Origin: Candidatus Margulisiibacteriota bacterium
GTDB taxonomy: Bacteria > Margulisbacteria > Marinamargulisbacteria > SXXA01 > SICP01
Direction of reading: 5' to 3'
DNA length: 35,509 nt
NCBI GenBank assembly: GCA_009691415.1
Contig: SICP01000015.1
Location: 1 to 35,509 of the forward strand
Part shown: in pieces, positions 16,844 through 26,170 of the stretch
Layout: each line of letters begins with the position of its first letter
Numbering within the stretch: position 1 is the stretch's first letter
The notes under the pieces: generated by a model
Seen by the model: the letters and a program-made list of their open reading frames with translations, nothing else
Databases searched by the model: none
Told to the model about the DNA's origin: nothing
Made by a program: the position numbers and the translations under genes

Positions 16844-18343
16844 ATGCTATCCAGACTCAAAAGCGCCGCACTTATCGGCATAGATGCCATCGAAATCAGC
16901 GTCGAAGTAGATGCCACAAGAGGACTCCCCAAAGAACTATTTTCAGGGCTCCCCGACACCGTCATCAGAGAAAGCAAAGACCGCATCCGTACTGCCATTA
17001 AAAATACACACTACGTCTACCCCCCCAACGTCTACACCATCCACCTAGCCCCAGCAGACCTCCACAAAGAAGGCCCCTTTTTCGATCTACCCATCGCACT
17101 TGGCATCTTAGAATCCACCGGACAACTCAAAATCCCTGACCCCAACGCCCTCTACATCGGCGAACTCTCTTTAGGCGGAGAGGTAAGACCCATCCGAGGA
17201 ATTCTCTCTATCTGCCAAATGGCCATAACTAACGGCATCAAACGCATTTATTTGCCATGCGACAACGCCAAAGAAGCCAGCATGATTCCAGACATCGACA
17301 TCATGCCCGTCAAAAGCTTACGAGATTTCCAAAACCCCATCTTACCCGAACCACACACACTACCAATCCAACAAATTTCGACACACTACTCACAAGATTT
17401 TCACGACATCAAAGGCCAAATCGCCGCCAAACGAGCCATCGAAATCGCCGCCTCAGGCAAACACAACATTCTACTCATAGGCTCTCCCGGATCCGGAAAA
17501 ACCATGCTCATCAAACGCCTCCCTAACATCCTCCCCCCCCTCACCCACCACGAAGCCATCGAAACGCACAAAATCCAAAGCGTCAATCGAAAAGAACACA
17601 CCTCCAACAGCTTTAACTGGGAACGCCCCTTCAGATCTCCCCATCATTCAATCTCCCACATCGGACTCGTGGGCGGCGGCAGAATCCCCCAGCCCGGCGA
17701 AATCAGCCTCGCGCACAACGGCGTACTTTTCCTAGATGAATTTCCAGAGTTCGACAGAAACGCACTCGAAGTTCTTAGGCAGCCCTTAGAAGAACACGCT
17801 ATTCAAATCACACGCGCCAATTTCAACATCACCTATCCCGCCAACTTCCTCTTCGCCGCAGCCATGAACCCCTGCCCCTGCGGCTACTATCACGATAAAA
17901 CAAAAAAATGCCACTGCAACCCACTCCAAATCCAAAAATATTGGAAAAAGATTTCTGGCCCCATTCTCGATCGCATCGACATCATCGTCGACGTCCCCAG
18001 ACTTAACAAAGAAGACTACACAGAAATATCCTCAGAAAAAAATCCATTCACCACAGAAAAAATAAAAAACAGAGTCTCCGAAACACGCACCCAACAAGCC
18101 AAACGATTCCAAACATCAAAATGTAACGGAGACATGAATCCCCAAGAATTAGAGCGCCATTGCAACCTCGACAAAGAAAGCAAAAAACTACTCGGAGACA
18201 GCATGGACAAAGGCCTACTCACCGGACGATCCCGAGACAAAGTTCTAAAAGTTGCGCGCACCATTGCGGATATTTCAAAAAGCGAAAACATACAAATTTC
18301 ACACCTTTGCGAAGCATTGCAATATCGACCAAAGAAATGGTAA
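16844..18343 (+). CDS. comM: YifB/ComM-family Mg-chelatase-like AAA+ ATPase
   Basis: EVDATRGLPKELFSGLPDTVIRESKDRIRTAIKN; Walker A GSPGSGKTML; HNGVLFLDEFPEF; PCPCGYY. Confidence 0.95.
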   Translation: MLSRLKSAALIGIDAIEISVEVDATRGLPKELFSGLPDTVIRESKDRIRTAIKNTHYVYPPNVYTIHLAPADLHKEGPFFDLPIALGILESTGQLKIPDPNALYIGELSLGGEVRPIRGILSICQMAITNGIKRIYLPCDNAKEASMIPDIDIMPVKSLRDFQNPILPEPHTLPIQQISTHYSQDFHDIKGQIAAKRAIEIAASGKHNILLIGSPGSGKTMLIKRLPNILPPLTHHEAIETHKIQSVNRKEHTSNSFNWERPFRSPHHSISHIGLVGGGRIPQPGEISLAHNGVLFLDEFPEFDRNALEVLRQPLEEHAIQITRANFNITYPANFLFAAAMNPCPCGYYHDKTKKCHCNPLQIQKYWKKISGPILDRIDIIVDVPRLNKEDYTEISSEKNPFTTEKIKNRVSETRTQQAKRFQTSKCNGDMNPQELERHCNLDKESKKLLGDSMDKGLLTGRSRDKVLKVARTIADISKSENIQISHLCEALQYRPKKW

Positions 18344-18419
18344 GAACCGATAAAGGTCTACACACCCTATTACCCGCCCCGACCTTTACGCATTGGTTTT
18401 CGGCCACTAACATAGACTC

Positions 18420-19154
18420 ATGCACCGAATTTTTATCAAAGACACCCAATGGCACAACACACTACTCCTCTTAAGCGATGAGCAAACACATCACTTAAAT
18501 ACCGTCATAAGAATAAAAAAAAATGATCCTCTCGAAATAACAACTACCAACAAAACCTATCAAATTATCGTCAGATCAATTCAAAAAAACAAACTAGAAT
18601 TTCTAATTAATGAAGAAACAACACATCCCAAAAAAGAGCATCGAATCACATTAATTCAAGCACTCCCCAAACAAGATAAATTTGCTGAAATAATTAAAAA
18701 ATGCACAGAACTTGGCATCGACGAAATCATTCCCGTCATCACAGAAAGATGCCTCGTCAAAGCGCACAATATAAAGCAAGAAAATAAATTAGAAAGATGG
18801 AATAAAATCGCATTAGCCGCAAGTGAGCAAAGCAAACGAACAGCCTTGCCAGAAATCCATCCCATCTACGCCTTAAGAGAACTCAAAGAAAAAATAGACC
18901 TTCAAAAATATGATGTTAAATTAGTATGTTGGGAAGAAGAAAAGAAACAAACATTGAAATCACTGTTAACTGAAAATAAAAATCCGAGGAATATCTTGAT
19001 TTTTATCGGCCCGGAAGGCGGCATAAGCCAAGAAGAAATGTCATTCCTAACCCAGCTAAATTTTCAAAGCGTTAGTATTTCTGAGACCATCTTACGCGTT
19101 GAAAACGCCGCATTCCTTGCCATCGCAAATATCTTATACGCGTCTCAAAGTTAA
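18420..19154 (+). CDS. rsmE: 16S rRNA m3U1498 methyltransferase
   Basis: HRIFIKD..., ALPKQDKFAEIIKKCTELGIDEIIPVITERC, FIGPEGGISQEEMSFL, ETILRVENAA. Confidence 0.93.
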   Translation: MHRIFIKDTQWHNTLLLLSDEQTHHLNTVIRIKKNDPLEITTTNKTYQIIVRSIQKNKLEFLINEETTHPKKEHRITLIQALPKQDKFAEIIKKCTELGIDEIIPVITERCLVKAHNIKQENKLERWNKIALAASEQSKRTALPEIHPIYALRELKEKIDLQKYDVKLVCWEEEKKQTLKSLLTENKNPRNILIFIGPEGGISQEEMSFLTQLNFQSVSISETILRVENAAFLAIANILYASQS

Positions 19155-19170
19155 TTGATAGCAGTATAAT

Positions 19171-19467
19171 CTATTTCTTTTTTACTACTTTTTTAACTAC
19201 TTTTTTTGCAATAGTTTTTTTAGGTGTTGCTGTCACTTTTTTTGCCATTGTTTTTTTAGCAACTGTCTTTTTTGCTACTGTCTTTTTAGCTACCGTCTTT
19301 TTAGCTACCGTCTTTTTAGCAACTGTCTTTTTTGCTACTGTTTTTTTAGCGACAGTTTTTTTTGCTACTGTTTTTTTAGCAACAGTTTTTTTTGCTACCG
19401 CTTTTTTTGCCGCTGGTTTTTTTGCTACCGCTTTTTTTGCCGCTGGTTTTTTTACTGTAGTGGCCAT
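19171..19467 (-). CDS. Histone H1-like Lys/Ala-rich protein made of AKKTV pentapeptide repeats
   Basis: [35 protein letters not shown]... encoded by 15-bp tandem repeats. Confidence 0.8.
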   Translation of the reverse strand: MATTVKKPAAKKAVAKKPAAKKAVAKKTVAKKTVAKKTVAKKTVAKKTVAKKTVAKKTVAKKTVAKKTVAKKTMAKKVTATPKKTIAKKVVKKVVKKK

Positions 19468-19593
19468 TATTAAATGCCCCCTATAATTAGGATGATAGAA
19501 CTAAATAAAAATATACCCCAACATATAGATAAAACAAAATTTATGAGCCATAAAAAAAAATCGCAGTCAATACTTGAGTTCAAAAAATAGAAG

Positions 19594-19965
19594 TGGTGGG
19601 CATATAAGCCGGGTTCTGTCCTTCTAATTTTTTAAAAAAATTAAAATGTGCAGCCATCTATCTAGGATTTTTTTCACAAAAAATCTCAAGCAACCAACCC
19701 GGAAATTCAAATGAGACGGGCCGCCTCTCTCTCCCTATTTGGTCTTGCACTGGATGGGGTTTACAATGCGGCCTCTGTTACCAAAGTCCCGGTGCGCTCT
19801 TACCGCACCTTTTCACCCTTACCTATTCTACCGAAGCAAAAAAGGCGGTTCATTTTCTGTTGTACTTGCCGTCGGTTTCACCCGCCCTCCCGTTAGGAGG
19901 CATCCTGCCCTATAGTGCCCGGACTTTCCTCGAATGATAAATCACCCGCGGCTGCCCTGCCCACC
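19594..19965 (-). ncRNA. rnpB: RNase P RNA
   Basis: Minus strand: GGGCAGGGCAGCCGCGGGTGATTTATCATTCGAGGAAAGTCCGGGCACTATAGGGCAGGATGCC...GGGAGGGCGGGTGAAACCGACGGCAAGTACAACAGAAA...GACAGAACCCGGCTTATATGCCCACC. Confidence 0.95.
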
Positions 19966-20028
19966 AAAAAACAGTATATCAAAATTACTATCTTGTGTCA
20001 TACGAGTGATCAGGTAAAATAAAATAAT

Positions 20029-21162
20029 ATGTCACATAATTCTAGATTAGGATTGGTACTATCTGGAGGAGGCGCACGCAGTGCGTATCAAGTCGGTGCC
20101 GTAAAAGCATTAGTAGAAATTGCGGCCAGCATGAACATCCATTATCCATTCCCTGTATTAACAGGAACCAGCGCCGGCGCCTTAAATGTAACATACTTAG
20201 CCGCACACAGCCAAGAAATCCCCCTAGGCGTTGCCGCTCTCGAAAAATTATGGGGTGATCTATCAACAGGCAAAGTCTATAACATCGGCATTTTCTCCAT
20301 GATCAAATCTTCTCTTCGACTGATACTAGAATTAGCAACTGCAGATTTATCTCCCGAAAAAACCATGCGTTCTTTATTGGACACCTCACCACTACGAGAA
20401 TTAATTCAGAAAGAATTCCAAGCCGATGCCATCGAACAAAATATTAAATTAGGACACCTGCATAGCCTCGCAGTTAAAGCATTAAGTTATTCCACAGGCA
20501 TCAGCACCACATTTTTCCAGAGTGGCGAAGAAATTAATTCCTGGGAATACGAGTTACGACAAGGACAAAAAACACAGATCACCGCAGACCATATTTTAGC
20601 ATCCTGCGCGATTCCAATTCTATTTCCTCCCGTTAAACTTGAGAATGAGTATTATGGAGACGGCAGCTTACGAAATTACACACCGCTAGGTCCCGCAATC
20701 AAAATGGGCTCCGAACGTTTAGTCGTTGTAAGCGTACGCCGCCTAGGCGCGCTAACAGCTCCCTCTGGCCCCCCCATGTCGCCAAGCCCCGCACGCATTC
20801 TTGGCATCCTACTCAATACAATTTTGCTAGATAGCATTGAATTAGATTACGAACGAATAATCAGTGTCAATAACATCCTTAGCGAACTTCCTCCCGACGC
20901 CAAAACACACCTGCGCCCCGTCAAGGTTTGCATGCTAGCACCCTCTAAAGATTTGGGGGAAATGGCCGTAAAAGAAGCGCATAGACTCCCACGCACGATT
21001 CGATATTTAATACGTGGTTTAGGACGCACCTCCGAAGCCGCAGACTTAATCAGCTACCTATTATTTGAACCAACCTACATTCACCAACTCATCGAGTTAG
21101 GATATTCAGACACAATGGACAAAAAAGAATCCGTCAAAAAAATCTTTATTCCAACCGAATGA
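20029..21162 (+). CDS. Patatin-like phospholipase
   Basis: Oxyanion GGGARSAYQVG, nucleophile elbow GTSAG, YYGDGSLRNYTP. Confidence 0.93.
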   Translation: MSHNSRLGLVLSGGGARSAYQVGAVKALVEIAASMNIHYPFPVLTGTSAGALNVTYLAAHSQEIPLGVAALEKLWGDLSTGKVYNIGIFSMIKSSLRLILELATADLSPEKTMRSLLDTSPLRELIQKEFQADAIEQNIKLGHLHSLAVKALSYSTGISTTFFQSGEEINSWEYELRQGQKTQITADHILASCAIPILFPPVKLENEYYGDGSLRNYTPLGPAIKMGSERLVVVSVRRLGALTAPSGPPMSPSPARILGILLNTILLDSIELDYERIISVNNILSELPPDAKTHLRPVKVCMLAPSKDLGEMAVKEAHRLPRTIRYLIRGLGRTSEAADLISYLLFEPTYIHQLIELGYSDTMDKKESVKKIFIPTE

Positions 21163-21224
21163 TCTTTTTCTTGAGCATCGATTCCCAAGCTGATAGAATC
21201 GATACGTTAGTTTTCACACACAAT

Positions 21225-21315
21225 GGAGAGATACCCAAGTGGCTGAAGGGGGCGGTTTGCTAAACCGTTAGTGGTAGAAATGCCAGCGAGGGTTCGAATC
21301 CCTCTCTCTCCGCCA
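21225..21315 (+). tRNA. tRNA-Ser(GCU), CCA encoded
   Basis: GGAGAGA / TCTCTCC acceptor pairing, anticodon loop TTGCTAA, long variable arm, GGTTCGAATCC T-arm, GCCA end. Confidence 0.95.
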
Positions 21316-21365
21316 TCCCGGAACCTCATCAAACTAAAATGACTACACCTAGCAAGGAGCCTAAA

Positions 21366-21971
21366 ATGGTTCTGCAAAATAAATTAAACATTACGAACCA
21401 GTTAGAACTGAACAAAGCAGAAGAAAAAATAAGTAAGCAAAAAGCAAAACATCTTTTTGAAAACGGAGAAATTCATCGCATTGAAGTTGGAACTTTCAAA
21501 GGACTCGCCCTAATTCATTCCTATTTATTTTCTGACATTTATTATTTTGCAGGAAAAATACGCGATATAAATATTGCCAAGAATAATTTTCGCTTTGTGC
21601 CACTAATGTATCTGGAACAATCGTTACAAAAAGTTTCCGATATGCCACAAAGCACTTTCGATGAAATCATTGAAAAATACGTTGAAATGAATATCGCCCA
21701 TCCTTTCCGCGAAGGCAACGGGCGAGCCACAAGAATGTGGCTGGATTTAATTTTAAAGAAAGAAATACAACAAGTAATTGATTGGAATGAAATCGATAAA
21801 TCGGATTATCTTTCTGCTATGGAACGCAGCGTTATCAAGGATGTGGAAATAAAACTCCTGCTTAAGGGTGCTCTAACCCCAAAAATAGACAATCGCGAAA
21901 TTTTCATGAAAGGCATCGATATTAGCTATTATTACGAAGGCTACAGCGAATTCAGAATAGAAGATTTATAG
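21366..21971 (+). CDS. Fic-family protein (putative AMPylator)
   Basis: HPFREGNGRATRMW matches HxFx[DE]GNGRxxR; AAGGAG SD before the second Met (MVLQNKLN). Confidence 0.9.
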   Translation: MVLQNKLNITNQLELNKAEEKISKQKAKHLFENGEIHRIEVGTFKGLALIHSYLFSDIYYFAGKIRDINIAKNNFRFVPLMYLEQSLQKVSDMPQSTFDEIIEKYVEMNIAHPFREGNGRATRMWLDLILKKEIQQVIDWNEIDKSDYLSAMERSVIKDVEIKLLLKGALTPKIDNREIFMKGIDISYYYEGYSEFRIEDL

Positions 21972-22107
21972 CTTATCCTTCATCAATCAGGATGCATGGG
22001 TGCCAGCTGAGGATATTATTGTGGAGTGGAATAATCCAAAGATCTAGGAGCTTTGAGTGAAACTTAAGGCTGGTTATGATGTAGAGGATTTGAGAGATAA
22101 TTTTCTT

Positions 22108-22151
22108 GAGCCAGGCTTAGAATTTGGGTACGGATAAATCGAGGGAAACAA
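22108..22151. repeat. Copy A of a 44-bp direct repeat
   Basis: gagccaggcttagaatttgggtacggataaatcgagggaaacaa; 40/44 identical to 23296-23339. Confidence 0.85.
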
Positions 22152-22238
22152 AGTACAACCTCTCTTGAAGAAAAATTAATTACACTTACAGACCTATTGG
22201 AGAAAAATAATTTGAGTCTAAAAAGAGAATTTGAATTG

Positions 22239-22673
22239 TTATTTAAAGTACTTAAAACTGTTTCCTATGTAACCCCGCTTTAAAAAGATACAGCTGGAAT
22301 TTTGCGTATAACCTGGTCTCTCGAAATCCACTACGTACCCCAATTTTTCATAGAATGATTTAGCGCCCTGAAAGCTCATTGTGGCAACCGTTGCCATAGA
22401 GCATTCTAACTTGCGGCCATAGTCATGAACCGCTTCCATCAATTTATGCCCCAAACCAGTTCTACGATGATCAGGATGCACCCATAATTGGTCTGTATAA
22501 ATACAGCCAAAGATAACACTCCCATTACAGCCTGCTATAACTTGATTTTTCTCATCGCGCACAAAAAAAGCAAAGGGATATGCAGAACCAAAATCAGGTG
22601 TTTCTTGATTAATTTTCTGGGTTATAAAATCGATGTCTTCATTTGCCGGTGTGGATGTGTACTCAATTTTCAT
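22239..22673 (-). CDS. GNAT-family N-acetyltransferase
   Basis: DQLWVHPDHRRTGLGHKLMEAVHDYGRKLEC...GAKSFYEKLGYV. Confidence 0.9.
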   Translation of the reverse strand: MKIEYTSTPANEDIDFITQKINQETPDFGSAYPFAFFVRDEKNQVIAGCNGSVIFGCIYTDQLWVHPDHRRTGLGHKLMEAVHDYGRKLECSMATVATMSFQGAKSFYEKLGYVVDFERPGYTQNSSCIFLKRGYIGNSFKYFK

Positions 22674-22803
22674 TACTCATCCTCTGGATCGGGTTTAGTC
22701 AATTTGTTAGCTTCGTTCATATAGTGTATCAAAATCAGATTGGTGCAATTGATCTTAAAGATTAGCTCTTCAGAAACATCGATCTTAATTTCACCGTCTC
22801 CCT

Positions 22804-23146
22804 CTATTTATCTGGCAAAAAACCACCGACCTGGGCGTCCCACAGAGTTCTGTATAACCCATTATTGGAAAGCAATTCGGCATGTGAGCCGTCTTCCAGA
22901 ATGACACCTTGATCAAATACAAGTATACGATCCATATTCAGCAAAGTCGATAAACGGTGCGCAATAACGATTGTAGTTTTGTCTTGCATTAATTCCCACA
23001 AGCTTTCTTGGATGTAGCTTTCGGTCACCGAATCAAGCTGGGAGGTCGCTTCATCAAGGATAAGAATGGGTGCGTTTTTTAAAATAGCGCGGGCTATTGC
23101 AATGCGCTGACGCTGGCCCCCAGAAAGTTTGACTCCGCCATCGCAC
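22804..23146 (-). pseudogene. Truncated ABC exporter NBD (C-terminal half only)
   Basis: [69 protein letters not shown]...; no Walker A or TM domain, in-frame stop immediately upstream. Confidence 0.88.
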
Positions 23147-23190
23147 TTATTTCATACAAGCGGTTACGTTAAAAAATCCCAAAAATTAAG

Positions 23191-23448
23191 TTAGTAAACA
23201 GTCCCGGAAAAGACGATGATACAGCCCTGATTATGTTCTTTTTCAGGGGGGATTTCTGTGTGTGTATGGGTTTTGGCGATTTTTAGAGGTTTGGCGAGCC
23301 AGGCTTGGAGTTTGGGTACGGATACATCGTGGGAAACAAGTTTGGCTTGTGTTTCCAAGAACGTGAAATAGGTTTTAGAGATACCGACACAGAAAAATGG
23401 GGCATCATGGGGTTTTAACCTTAAGGCTGAAGAAACCTTTTTCTCCAA
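23191..23448 (-). CDS. Hypothetical protein (85 aa), overlapping the pdxH 3' end
   Basis: ORF contains repeat copy B (LVSHDVSVPKLQAWL); no family recognised. Confidence 0.4.
   Translation of the reverse strand: MEKKVSSALRLKPHDAPFFCVGISKTYFTFLETQAKLVSHDVSVPKLQAWLAKPLKIAKTHTHTEIPPEKEHNQGCIIVFSGTVY
23296..23339. repeat. Copy B of a 44-bp direct repeat
   Basis: gagccaggcttggagtttgggtacggatacatcgtgggaaacaa. Confidence 0.85.
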
Positions 23449-24011
23449 ATACCTTTATCATTTAGGTCGTAAAACTCTCGAATATGAAGCCGGTTTTCCT
23501 TAAACAATAAAAACTCAATACTCAAAGGTTTCACCTTGTAGCCACCCCAATTTTTAGGTCTTGGAATAATTCGTTCCTCAAACTCATTCCCAACCCGCTC
23601 AACCCGATCTAATAGCTCCTGTTCTGAATTCAATACCTGACTCTGCTCTGCTCCCAAAGTAGCCAGTTGTGCATCCCGAGACCGGATTGCCCAAAGTAGT
23701 TCGGATTCGGACTCCGGCAAGAGAGTTGCCAGGCCAACGATTCTAATTTGAAACCCTACATGGTCCCACCAAATGGTCATTGATACCTTAGAATTTCTCG
23801 CTAAATCTTTTCCCTTTTGAGAGTCCTGATTTGAACAAAAAACAAAACCTTGATCATCCACACTTTTAAGATCCACAAAACGACCATTTGGAAATCCATC
23901 TTTGGTAATAGTTGAAACACAAACTGCATTTTTGTGTTTTAAAGGACTGTTAGTTTTTGCTAATTCCCACCACTCATCAAACTTCTGGATTGGATTTTCC
24001 ATTGAACTCAC
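23421..24011 (-). CDS. pdxH: Pyridoxamine 5'-phosphate oxidase
   Basis: AVCVSTITKDGFPNGRFVDLKSVDDQGFVFCSNQDSQKGKDLA...GYKVKPLSIEFL...C-terminal WRKRFLQP. Confidence 0.93.
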   Translation of the reverse strand: MSSMENPIQKFDEWWELAKTNSPLKHKNAVCVSTITKDGFPNGRFVDLKSVDDQGFVFCSNQDSQKGKDLARNSKVSMTIWWDHVGFQIRIVGLATLLPESESELLWAIRSRDAQLATLGAEQSQVLNSEQELLDRVERVGNEFEERIIPRPKNWGGYKVKPLSIEFLLFKENRLHIREFYDLNDKGIWRKRFLQP

Positions 24012-24155
24012 TCCTTATTTCAATTTGGATAAAATAAAGGACTTTAGGGGTCCGAGCTTAAGTTTCTGAGCAAAAGAACAAAATAATACCTATGAAAGAA
24101 AGAACAAACAAAACAGATTCAAAAAGCATAAAACAGTTCGTGAAAAAGAGGTTAA

Positions 24156-24231
<76 letters not shown>

Positions 24232-24244
24232 AAAAAACTACTGG

Positions 24245-24610
24245 CTAATTGTAGTAAATAACACCTTGCTTTGTATAGACTTCATCAAGATGATAAAGTT
24301 CGCGAAATTCTTCTTGAGCAATATGCACCAAAATCGAATTGAAATCCAAAATAACCCAACCACTTTCAGGAATTCCTGATACATGTGGATGCGAAAAAAA
24401 ATCAGGTTCATCAGATAACTTCAATTCAGAAAACGCCTTTTCCAAAGCACTCATCATCGCCTTGCAATGCACATGCGTCTTCACCGTCATCAAAACAGCA
24501 TAATCTGCCAAAGGCGAATGCTCACCAATATCATACGTCCTACTATCAATTGCATGAGACTCATCCCCTGCTTTAACAATTACCGCCAATACCGCTTTAA
24601 CAGTCTTCAA
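24245..24610 (-). CDS. rsfS: Ribosomal silencing factor
   Basis: HSPLADYAVLMTVKTHVHCKAM...SGWVILDFNSILVHIAQEEFRELYHLDEVY; TTG start with AGGAG SD. Confidence 0.9.
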   Translation of the reverse strand: MKTVKAVLAVIVKAGDESHAIDSRTYDIGEHSPLADYAVLMTVKTHVHCKAMMSALEKAFSELKLSDEPDFFSHPHVSGIPESGWVILDFNSILVHIAQEEFRELYHLDEVYTKQGVIYYN

Positions 24611-24689
24611 ACAAAAACGCTCCTAGTCACACAAAAAATACCAAACAAGGTGCAATCATAAACAATGATACCTACAGGGTCAACCAATA

Positions 24690-25607
24690 TCACCAGTGAC
24701 CAATCTGTTCTGAGGATACCGAAGCGCCAAATAATAAACAAGATCTAGCGGCTTCTAAATCTTGATCCCTAACACGCACATAACTCACCCCTTCCAACCA
24801 ATACGATGACGCTGGCAATACCTGCATATCCAAACGATTTTCACGAAACAATTCTGCAAAATCCATCCACACTCCAACCACCTTATCAAAACCCAAATCT
24901 GTTCCAAAATGACGATTCAAACGCCAAAAAAGAACCGGCACATCCAAAACATGCGACGTATAAAATATCTGACGAAACGCCTCTTTAATAAATAACTGCT
25001 GACGACGCATCCGGCCAAAATCTCCCTCTGCATTATGCCGAAAACGCAAAAATTCTACCGACTCTTCCCCATTCAAACGATGACGACCTTTCTCAAAATG
25101 AATCGCCAAATGCCCCGCATGATCTTCATAATTCATCGCTTCCGGAATATTCACATCAATCCCACCCAAAGCATCTACCAAAGCAGAAACCCCTTGCAAA
25201 TCCACCTGTATATAATGATCGATAGGCATCTGTAAAAAACCAGAAACCGTCCGAAGCAACAAAGGCGTGCCCCCATACGCATAGGCATGCGTCAACTTCG
25301 TCATCCCATGCCCAGGAACCTCCAAATATGTATCACGAGGAATGGACAAAACCCCTACCCGCTTCGCCACAAAATCCAGCTGCACCACCATAATCGTGTC
25401 AGAATGCTGCGCCCCTTGCGTTAAATCAATGCCAAATGCAAGCAATGTCATCTTACCAGAAACCTGTCCATGTCTAGACAAGTCTTGCGCATGTCGATCG
25501 AAACAAAAAAGAAAAAAATAGCCTAATAGTAAAACTAAAAGTCCCACAAAAACAGGCAAGAAAAAACGCTTGGAAATATATTTTGAAACAAAAAACCGAG
25601 AGTTCAT
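24690..25607 (-). CDS. LytR-CpsA-Psr (LCP) family phosphotransferase-like protein
   Basis: N-terminal TM; DTIMVVQLDFVAKRVGVLSIPRDTYLEVPGHGMTKLTHAYAYGG; ALGGIDVNIPEAM; GEESVEFLRFRHNAEGDFGRMRRQQLFI. Confidence 0.92.
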   Translation of the reverse strand: MNSRFFVSKYISKRFFLPVFVGLLVLLLGYFFLFCFDRHAQDLSRHGQVSGKMTLLAFGIDLTQGAQHSDTIMVVQLDFVAKRVGVLSIPRDTYLEVPGHGMTKLTHAYAYGGTPLLLRTVSGFLQMPIDHYIQVDLQGVSALVDALGGIDVNIPEAMNYEDHAGHLAIHFEKGRHRLNGEESVEFLRFRHNAEGDFGRMRRQQLFIKEAFRQIFYTSHVLDVPVLFWRLNRHFGTDLGFDKVVGVWMDFAELFRENRLDMQVLPASSYWLEGVSYVRVRDQDLEAARSCLLFGASVSSEQIGHW

Positions 25608-26170
25608 GCCACCAGTTTAGCAGCTATCCCTCGTGCCTTTCCAACAGAAAGCAACCCGCGATAATAATCCAGACACAAAAGTGTTTGAGGATGAATCACA
25701 TGTGCATGCTTAAGCAAAAAAAGTAACGAACACGTCGCAAGCCCAAACGTCGCCTCATCCAAACTTTCAAAAGCCAACTCTCTAACAAATTCCACTCCAT
25801 GCGCTTCTCGTCCTGGCTCAATAAAATCTGCCACATAAACAATCTGAGAAAGAACAGACATGTCCATCGTACCCGTTGTATGCCACTGAACAGATGACAG
25901 AACCGATTCTGGTAAAGTTGGAAATTTAGCCTGTAATACCAAAGGCGCAGCAAACGCATGCCACACTTTAGGATATGCCGCATACAACGCAACACTTTCG
26001 GGCGACACATAAACACCTTGTTTCTCTAATAACTCTGGCGTCAACTTCTTCGCAACATCATGCAAAAGCCCCGCCAAATAAGCATCTTCTTCCGACACGC
26101 CCCATCTCTTGGACAGAGACACTGCAGTTTCCGCAACCCGATACACATGCGCCAAACGAGCACCTGTCAG
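25604..26170 (-). CDS. yqeK: YqeK-like HD-domain phosphohydrolase, probable non-ATG start
   Basis: RLAHVYRVAETAVSLSKRWG...AGLLHDVAKKL...SVQWHTTGTMDMSVLSQIVYVADFIEPGR. AGGAG lies 5 nt before an in-frame CTG at 26170. Confidence 0.8.
   Translation of the reverse strand: MTGARLAHVYRVAETAVSLSKRWGVSEEDAYLAGLLHDVAKKLTPELLEKQGVYVSPESVALYAAYPKVWHAFAAPLVLQAKFPTLPESVLSSVQWHTTGTMDMSVLSQIVYVADFIEPGREAHGVEFVRELAFESLDEATFGLATCSLLFLLKHAHVIHPQTLLCLDYYRGLLSVGKARGIAAKLVA

Noticed and set aside
19171-19467. Possible CRISPR-like or satellite array because of the regular 15-bp periodicity
   Set aside because: Repeats are directly tandem without spacers and stay in frame as AKKTV codons; it is a coding repeat, not CRISPR.
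19711-19896. Plus-strand ORF of 61 aa
   Set aside because: Lies entirely inside the antisense of RNase P RNA; not protein coding.
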